Shown here: positions 59,565 to 64,000 of the stretch, one piece after another
Layout of the letters: every line of letters begins with the position of its first letter
Position numbering within the stretch: position 1 is the first letter of the stretch
Assembly: GCF_001426375.1 (NCBI RefSeq)
Contig: NZ_LMEO01000012.1
Span: forward strand, 1 to 64,000
Source of the DNA: Paenibacillus sp. Root444D2
GTDB taxonomy: Bacteria; Bacillota; Bacilli; Paenibacillales; NBRC-103111
Direction of reading: 5' to 3'
Length of the DNA: 64,000 nt
Notes under the pieces: generated by a model
The model's input: only the letters and a program-made list of their open reading frames with translations
Databases searched by the model: none
What the model was told of the DNA's origin: nothing
Made by a program: the position numbers and the translations under genes

Positions 59565-60026
59565 CTATTTCTTGTTTTCCAGCATATAACTAAAAGCACC
59601 TATGGCAATACCCAGAAGCGCTCCTCCCACGACTTCTCTTGGCAAATGACCTAATCGTTCCTTAAGTGCTTTACGTCTTCGTGCATGGTACAAACCCGGA
59701 TGCTGTTTAGCCAATCTTTCGACTTGCTCATCAAGGTCATTCACTTCAACTGCAATCTCTCCAGCAGCCCGCCGGATTCCCATTGCATCATACATGACGA
59801 CCGCTCCGAAAACCGAGCTCACGGCAAAATCAATTGCAGAAAGGCCTCTTTTCATCGCTATATAGGTTGCAAGCGCTGATACTCCCGAGGAGTGCGAGCT
59901 TGGCATCCCTCCTGTTTGGGTCAGTTGCGACCAATCCCACTTTCCAGTTTTCAAATAGAAAAGCGGTAATTTCATTACTTGAGCAGTACCAATTCCTAGG
60001 ACTGCAGTTGTCAATGCTCGATTCAT
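59565..60026 (-). CDS. YuiD-like (DUF212) membrane protein, PAP2-related
   Basis: A 153-residue membrane protein. VMKLPLFYLKTGKWDWSQLTQTGGMPSSHSSGVSALATYI and VVMYDAMGIRRAAGEIA are the DUF212 hallmarks; GGMPSSHS resembles the acid phosphatase motif, but other catalytic residues of PAP2 enzymes are missing. I start at 60,026 (MNRALTTAV) with GAGGTG six bases upstream; the 75 extra codons upstream overlap the leader of the divergent CBS gene and include repeat-encoded residues. Function unknown. Confidence 0.87.
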   Translation of the reverse strand: MNRALTTAVLGIGTAQVMKLPLFYLKTGKWDWSQLTQTGGMPSSHSSGVSALATYIAMKRGLSAIDFAVSSVFGAVVMYDAMGIRRAAGEIAVEVNDLDEQVERLAKQHPGLYHARRRKALKERLGHLPREVVGGALLGIAIGAFSYMLENKK

Positions 60027-60082
60027 AACTTTCACCTCACTTCTAGCATCCATCACAGGTTTAGATTCTATTCGAAAAGTTT

Positions 60083-60091
60083 GATACAATA
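60083..60091 (+). promoter_or_regulatory. Promoter of the CBS gene (extended -10)
   Basis: TGATACAAT: TG, one base, TACAAT at 60,086-60,091. The -35 region is poor. Start near 60,098 leaves a leader that is mostly the repeat. Confidence 0.55.
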
Positions 60092-60104
60092 GACATGTTG
60101 AACA

Positions 60105-60163
60105 AGTTTTCCTACTGAAAACTAAGCCTATGCTTACGAAGAAAGTTTTCCTACTGAAAACTC
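60105..60163 (+). repeat. Leader repeat, copy 2 (5' leader of the CBS gene)
   Basis: AAGTTTTCCTACTGAAAACT occurs twice, at 60,105-60,124 and 60,144-60,163; each is a hairpin with 8-bp arms. Between them CTAAGCCTATGCTTACGA matches the nagE leader block at 20,401-20,475. Confidence 0.75.
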
Positions 60164-60179
60164 TAAGGAGTGTTAATGA

Positions 60180-60611
60180 ATGAATATTGCTTTTTTCCTT
60201 TTGCCTAAATCCGAAGTTATAACAACGACATTGCAAGCAACGCTTCGTCAAACATTAGAACGTATGGAATATCACCGCTATACGGCTGTGCCTATTCTTT
60301 CCGATGATGGTCATTATGTAGGTACGGTTACTGAGGGAGATTTATTGTGGTTTCTTAAAAATTCAGATGGCGTTGGCTTCGAAAATGCTCACCGCCATGT
60401 GCTGGCCGAGGTTCCTCTGCGTGTGCAAAATAAACCGGTACATATTCATGCCGAAATGGTCGATCTTATCGATTTGGCCAAAGTGCAAAACTTCGTTCCG
60501 ATCGTAGATGATTCCGATAAATTCATCGGGATCGTTCGTAGAAGCGAGATTATCGAATACTGCGCGAAGCAGCTCGTGTTTAAATCCCCCTCCGCTGCAG
60601 GAGAGAGGTAG
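60180..60611 (+). CDS. CBS-domain pair protein
   Basis: A 143-residue cytosolic protein made of one CBS pair: TLRQTLERMEYHRYTAVPILSDDGHYVGTVTEGDLLWFL near residues 20-60 and LIDLAKVQNFVPIVDDSDKFIGIVRRSEII near 95-130. CBS pairs bind adenine nucleotides; small stand-alone ones in Bacilli include DarB, a cyclic di-AMP receptor, but specificity is not shown. It lacks the C-terminal ACT domain of AcuB, so it is not the missing acuB. AAGGAG lies ten bases before the ATG. Its last 32 bases overlap the convergent glycosyltransferase gene. Confidence 0.86.
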   Translation: MNIAFFLLPKSEVITTTLQATLRQTLERMEYHRYTAVPILSDDGHYVGTVTEGDLLWFLKNSDGVGFENAHRHVLAEVPLRVQNKPVHIHAEMVDLIDLAKVQNFVPIVDDSDKFIGIVRRSEIIEYCAKQLVFKSPSAAGER

Positions 60612-61791
60612 TCCAGGCGTTATGAAGTAAGCAGATGACTTGTGAGATCAAATAGGCGCTGCCCAGCATTAGAAATGGAAGCATACCGTACACATAACGA
60701 TCTACCGGAATAAACACCATATGGACACCTAAGAACAAGAGAAATGCCACTGTTATATATTGAATTAAAGGCTTGCGAAAGCTGAAAATGATCATCGATA
60801 TACTGCCTGCACCAATTAAGAAAGTGTGCAACTGTGTAAGTGCATTCGCATACCACGCTGGTACGGAAAAGGGATACGGTCCCACCCACATCGTTTTAAA
60901 AAATACAAGCAATTTTCCTATTGTCATCCATTTCATCCATAATAACGGTTCCTGGGCCAAACCTTCTTTAATCCGTCTCACACCTTCAGCGAATTGATGA
61001 TCTGTATCGATATGGTCCCAATCAATTGTTCCTCGGAAATAGGGGTCCGTTCCTCCAAGGAACGGATTGCCTGCTTCCCCATTGGCGATAAAAATAAAAG
61101 AATGAAAAGTTATCCAATTCCGAATCCACCAAGGCATCATGATACAGGCAAAAGACGCAGCTGCTAGTAATCCATAGGCTGCGTCTATTTTCTTCGTTCT
61201 TACCCAAAGAAACATATAAGGAACAACAGCAAGGGGAAGTACATTCGGACGAATGAGGACGCAAAGCCCAAGCAGAGCCCCCATCCATAGATGATCCCGC
61301 CATTTGTTATCTTGTATGATACGCATCTGCATGTAGAGTAGCCCCGTAAAAATAGTCAAAAACGGAACCTCCGTCAAGATCAGTGAAGTTGACCAGACGT
61401 AGGAAGGATATACCGCGGCAAAAATGCCAGCGATTAGCCCTGTTATGGGGTTAAACATCCTTTTTCCAATCAGGAATAGGAATAGTATCGCTCCCAGTGA
61501 AATAAAGCAATTCATGATACGAACGACCATTAATGCCGGCTCCAGTTGTTCATGACCTGTAAGGCTAAATACAGCCGCTAAGAGCAGCGGAAATCCGGGT
61601 GTCACGAGTGAGTTAGGCACGGTATCGCGATAGGCGAATATGCCTTTTTCGAGCAATTGAATTGCTGTCTTCGTGTACTCTAATTGATCCCACTCAAGTG
61701 GTGGGTATTCAGCTTCAAGCACATAGTGCAGGCGTATATACAAAGCTGCAGCCATGAGCAGCAGCAAGCCAAGCCAAACTCCGCGTTTCAT
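60580..61791 (-). CDS. GT-C family membrane glycosyltransferase (ArnT/PMT-like)
   Basis: A 403-residue polytopic protein with about ten helices. After helix 1 comes the extracytoplasmic loop YPPLEWDQLEYTKTAIQLLEKG with the conserved acidic pair (EWDQLEY), then NSLVTPGFPLLLAAVF as in GT39/GT83 enzymes. These move a sugar from a polyprenyl-phosphate carrier to an acceptor outside the membrane. As last gene of the four-gene operon with a polyprenyl-P-sugar synthase homologue and an SMR-like flippase, it is the likely final transferase. AAGGAGAG precedes the ATG. Acceptor unknown: teichoic acid, lipid or protein. Confidence 0.85.
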   Translation of the reverse strand: MKRGVWLGLLLLMAAALYIRLHYVLEAEYPPLEWDQLEYTKTAIQLLEKGIFAYRDTVPNSLVTPGFPLLLAAVFSLTGHEQLEPALMVVRIMNCFISLGAILFLFLIGKRMFNPITGLIAGIFAAVYPSYVWSTSLILTEVPFLTIFTGLLYMQMRIIQDNKWRDHLWMGALLGLCVLIRPNVLPLAVVPYMFLWVRTKKIDAAYGLLAAASFACIMMPWWIRNWITFHSFIFIANGEAGNPFLGGTDPYFRGTIDWDHIDTDHQFAEGVRRIKEGLAQEPLLWMKWMTIGKLLVFFKTMWVGPYPFSVPAWYANALTQLHTFLIGAGSISMIIFSFRKPLIQYITVAFLLFLGVHMVFIPVDRYVYGMLPFLMLGSAYLISQVICLLHNAWTTSLLQRRGI

Positions 61792-61820
61792 AAGATCCTA
61801 CTCTCCTTATTAGAACGAAC

Positions 61821-62177
61821 CTATCTAGCTAACAAGAAGGCGCCTCCAACTAAGAAGAGCAGCCCTACCCATTGCGATGATGTAAGCGTTTCTTTTAAAA
61901 CCAACCAACCGAACAACGCACCTAGTACATACGCGATCGATTGGAGCGGATAAACACGACTTAGATCAAATCGGCTAAGAGCATAGAACCATATCAACGT
62001 AGCGATGCCATAAAGTAAGCACCCCACAAGAATATAAGGCTGCATCAGTACGGTTCCTAAATTTTGAATTCCTGTTAATGGCGTTCGATTGAGCGCTATT
62101 TTCCATACAATTTGACCACACACCAGTAAACATACATTTAGGAATACAATGAGAAGCGGAGCCGTCATCCGTATCAT
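61821..62177 (-). CDS. SMR/EamA-type small membrane transporter (flippase-like)
   Basis: A 118-residue four-helix protein of the DMT superfamily: LNVCLLVCGQIVWKIAL in helix 1, YGIATLIWFYALSRFDLSRVYPLQSIAYVLGAL across helices 2-3 and QWVGLLFLVGGAFLLA in helix 4. It lacks the Glu14 of EmrE-type drug exporters and resembles ArnE/ArnF-like subunits that flip undecaprenyl-phosphate-linked sugars. Its ATG overlaps the stop of the DUF2304 gene by four bases. A flippase role follows from context. Confidence 0.82.
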   Translation of the reverse strand: MIRMTAPLLIVFLNVCLLVCGQIVWKIALNRTPLTGIQNLGTVLMQPYILVGCLLYGIATLIWFYALSRFDLSRVYPLQSIAYVLGALFGWLVLKETLTSSQWVGLLFLVGGAFLLAR

Positions 62178-62518
62178 TCAGATCCCTTCCCTCGTAATTG
62201 TTCCTGCAGCAGTGCGACTTCCTGAATAAGTCGGGTTAGTTTGCGGTGGAGCTTAGATATGACAAGCGTTAAATGCATGATAAATACGAGTGAGAATAAC
62301 AATCCCACCAGAAATAGCAACGAAGGTGCGTAGTAGATATGCATTCTGTGCGAAACCAAATCCAATAAGCTCGGAAACACACTAAACAATGCCATGATCA
62401 ATCCTAGTACTAGCCAAAGAATGGCGTACTGCTCCTGTAGTTTTTGCCTACGAATAAGCTCTACGGAAATGAAAATAAACACCAAACAAAAAGAGATTGC
62501 CCAAACATACACATTCAC
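62174..62518 (-). CDS. DUF2304 membrane protein
   Basis: A 114-residue protein with three helices (about 5-22, 33-55, 65-90) and a basic, helical C-terminus. RRQKLQEQYAILWLVLGLIMALFSVFPSLLDLVS is the DUF2304 signature region. The family is commonly encoded next to DPM1-like glycosyltransferases, as here, and may anchor or assist them; its role is not established. The start is GTG 62,516-62,518, six bases from the glycosyltransferase stop. Confidence 0.83.
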   Translation of the reverse strand: MNVYVWAISFCLVFIFISVELIRRQKLQEQYAILWLVLGLIMALFSVFPSLLDLVSHRMHIYYAPSLLFLVGLLFSLVFIMHLTLVISKLHRKLTRLIQEVALLQEQLRGKGSE

Positions 62519-62524
62519 GAATTA

Positions 62525-63220
62525 TCAACTCACATTACGAATTCTTGTCATGCATACAGCTAGAGATACTTTAACCATATAGTAAAGCGATTTCACTGGG
62601 GTAATGGACGAATGTCCCGCTTTCCTCGCATGCATCAAAACTGATACTTCTTTCACTCTGAATTGCTGCCGTTCCAGTAAAACTACAGCCTCTACCTCCG
62701 GATAATCCTCCGGGTAATAGCGGGCGAAAAGCTCAATGATGGGTCGGTTCACCGCTCTAAAACCCGATGTAGGATCAGTGAAGGTTTTGCCAATCATCCA
62801 ACTAATCATCCAAGTGAAAAAGAGAATGCCTAGTCTTCGATTCCATGCGGAACGATACGCGGTCTTCACCAGAAATCGAGAGCCGATGCAGCAATCAACA
62901 TGCCCAGTCAAGATTGGTTCCATGATTTGAGCCAACGCTTCGGGATCATGTTGACCATCTGCGTCAATCTGAATAGCGATATCGTAGCCATTCCTTGCTG
63001 CGTACATGAAACCCGTTTGCATGGCGCCTCCAATGCCTAAATTGACAGGTAAATCGATTACAGCCGCATGTTGTAACGCACGTGCAACCGCTGAGGTACG
63101 ATCCGTGGAACCATCATTGACAATGACAATATCCATTTCAGGCTGCTCTCGTTTTATGGAGGCCACCACGCCTGCTATTGTCATATCTTCGTTATAAGCC
63201 GGAATGATGGCAAGTGTCTT
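62525..63220 (-). CDS. Glycosyltransferase family 2, polyprenyl-phosphate sugar synthase-like
   Basis: A 231-residue GT-A enzyme: LAIIPAYNEDMTIAGVVASI, VNDGSTDRTSAVA, VNLGIGGAMQTGFMYA and IQIDADGQHDPEAL (DxD metal motif), then SRFLVKTAYRSAWNRRLG. It matches dolichyl/undecaprenyl-phosphate sugar synthases that lack membrane helices. It would charge undecaprenyl phosphate with a sugar from a nucleotide donor on the inner face. The start at 63,220 has GGAAGG upstream; a further 12 codons are readable without a site. It heads the operon. Confidence 0.9.
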   Translation of the reverse strand, partial: KTLAIIPAYNEDMTIAGVVASIKREQPEMDIVIVNDGSTDRTSAVARALQHAAVIDLPVNLGIGGAMQTGFMYAARNGYDIAIQIDADGQHDPEALAQIMEPILTGHVDCCIGSRFLVKTAYRSAWNRRLGILFFTWMISWMIGKTFTDPTSGFRAVNRPIIELFARYYPEDYPEVEAVVLLERQQFRVKEVSVLMHARKAGHSSITPVKSLYYMVKVSLAVCMTRIRNVS

Positions 63221-63564
63221 CATGAGGTCATTCCTTCCCTCCCTAAGTTCATCCATTCTTAACCATTTCTATTCCCAAGCATACCCCCTTCTTCATCTGA
63301 TTAAACCAAATGGCAAGAACACTAATGGATAGGGCCCGTCGTAAAGAGACAAACTAAGAGGAAAACTTTGCTTGGAAAGGAAGGATATCCTTTTATTCGA
63401 TTTTTACCGCAAAAAAAGAATGGGGTTTGGGTCCCATCCTTCCCATTATTAAAGCATCAATTAACCATTATACAATCAACACTTCCGTTATTTTCGATAA
63501 GGAAAAACCAAACTCCATTTAAGCTCTGACGAGACACGACTATTTAATGTGATGAGAGCAAACG
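63221..63564. other. Intergenic interval without a gene
   Basis: About 340 bases between the glycosyltransferase operon and the germination-gene remnant. I see no clear promoter, hairpin or ORF. The stretch 63,490-63,564 may contain further eroded coding sequence, since a short frame there ends at a stop just before the remnant. Confidence 0.5.
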
Positions 63565-63819
63565 TTGAAGCCACTTGACCCCAATAAATTAAAAACCTAT
63601 GAAGAAGCCGTTGTGAAAACATGTGAAACCCTGATCATAAATTTGCTGAAGAAGTTCCAAAAAGCAAATGTGGATCCGTTAGGCTTTGGGTTGGATTATA
63701 GAGCTCATCACTTTGGCACAGTAAAAGAAGAATGGAAAGCGTGGCAAGCCCTCTATCATGAGTTAGAGTTTAACGTGAATATCCAGGTGAAACTTGATGG
63801 CGTGGGAGTTATTAAGTAA
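63565..63819 (+). pseudogene. C-terminal remnant of a Ger(x)C spore germination protein
   Basis: Eighty-four codons read EEAVVKTCETLIINLLKKFQ, then VDPLGFGLDYRAHHFGTVKE, then WKAWQALYHELEFNVNIQVKL. The DPLGFG and EW-x-W-x9-F motifs followed by the V-x-V strand are those of the C-terminal domain of Ger(x)C lipoproteins, which serve nutrient germinant receptors. Full-length members have about 380 residues with a lipoprotein signal, absent here; an in-frame stop lies 12 bases upstream of the first codon. I regard it as a truncated remnant, not an active gene. Confidence 0.7.
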
Positions 63820-63820
63820 T

Positions 63821-64000
63821 TTAGGAAGTTTCCATCGATGTGTCGATAACGCATGTACGTTCAACTTCCTCTTGTTGATCTTCTTGATCTCGCAGCTCTT
63901 GCCATTGTGATGGCTGAATTCCAAGCTGACTCATGACGTGATTAATATCGATTTCTCTCACGATTGCAACACCCCATCCAGGTTTGTCTCTTTCTTTTTG
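63821..64000 (-). CDS. Partial gene, 3' end only, unknown function
   Basis: An open minus-strand frame enters at base 64,000 and stops at 63,821. Its 59 codons read PGWGVAIVREIDINHVMSQL, then GIQPSQWQELRDQEDQQEEV and end CVIDTSMETS. The frame is open throughout, and the codon choice resembles the neighbours. The N-terminal part lies outside the window, and no family is recognised. Confidence 0.55.
   Translation of the reverse strand, partial: QKERDKPGWGVAIVREIDINHVMSQLGIQPSQWQELRDQEDQQEEVERTCVIDTSMETS

Noticed and set aside
60180..60611. The CBS protein as the missing AcuB
   Set aside because: At 143 residues it holds only a CBS pair; AcuB has an added ACT domain and about 210 residues, and the gene is 47 kb from acuA.

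Overview
The window reads as chromosomal DNA of a low-to-mid GC, endospore-forming member of the Bacillales, most like Paenibacillus. Reasons: Bacillus-type sigma-A promoters and strong AGGAGG-like ribosome binding sites with many TTG and GTG starts; a tyrosyl-tRNA synthetase behind a T-box leader; an acsA / acuA-acuC / ccpA block arranged almost as in Bacillus subtilis; ylaN, yktB, yrzB and speA homologues; a remnant of a Ger(x)C spore germination protein; and patchy GC content. No rRNA, tRNA, CRISPR array, prophage or intact insertion sequence was seen.

Layout. 1-3.8 kb: ylaN, a shortened HPr-like protein, a TVP38-type membrane protein and a GAF-GGDEF diguanylate cyclase. 3.9-9.7 kb: rpsD with a structured leader, tyrS with its T-box, and a divergent class A penicillin-binding protein with fibronectin III domains. 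9.8-15.5 kb: acetate activation and its control (acsA, acuA, acuC, mtnN, ccpA). 15.7-21.3 kb: zinc-ribbon protein, DJ-1/PfpI protein, PTS enzyme I and a GlcNAc-type EIICBA, then a Q/N-rich repeat protein. 21.5-26.8 kb: a deleted flavoprotein pseudogene, CoA-binding protein, C39-like peptidase, aroA, a fluC pair, a rhodanese, aroK. 26.8-32.9 kb: a gluconate-type operon (LacI regulator, LarA-like protein, gluconokinase, SDR, 6-phosphogluconate dehydrogenase). 33-37.6 kb: a LacI / sugar kinase / GH4 operon whose ABC transporter genes have decayed. 38.9-44.2 kb: an LnrLMN-like exporter divergent from its LnrJK-like two-component system. 47-49.6 kb: a second exporter with its TetR regulator and paired operators. 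49.7-52.2 kb: two MFS transporters. 52.3-60.6 kb: speA, small conserved proteins, hydrolases, a GGDEF-histidine kinase fusion, a GNAT protein, a YuiD-like protein and a CBS protein. 60.6-63.2 kb: a four-gene polyprenyl-sugar glycosylation operon. The end holds a germination-gene remnant and the 3' part of a gene running off the window.

How it fits together. Much of the window concerns carbon flow: CcpA, enzyme I, a GlcNAc-type permease and acetate activation with acetylation control sit together, followed by two LacI-controlled sugar or sugar-acid operons. The other themes are drug or antibiotic export and cell-surface work. The most notable non-coding signals are families of short repeats: TTGTTG-type inverted repeats about 50 bp apart (33.07-33.26 kb, 46.89-46.96 kb) and a leader repeat shared by the PTS permease and CBS genes.
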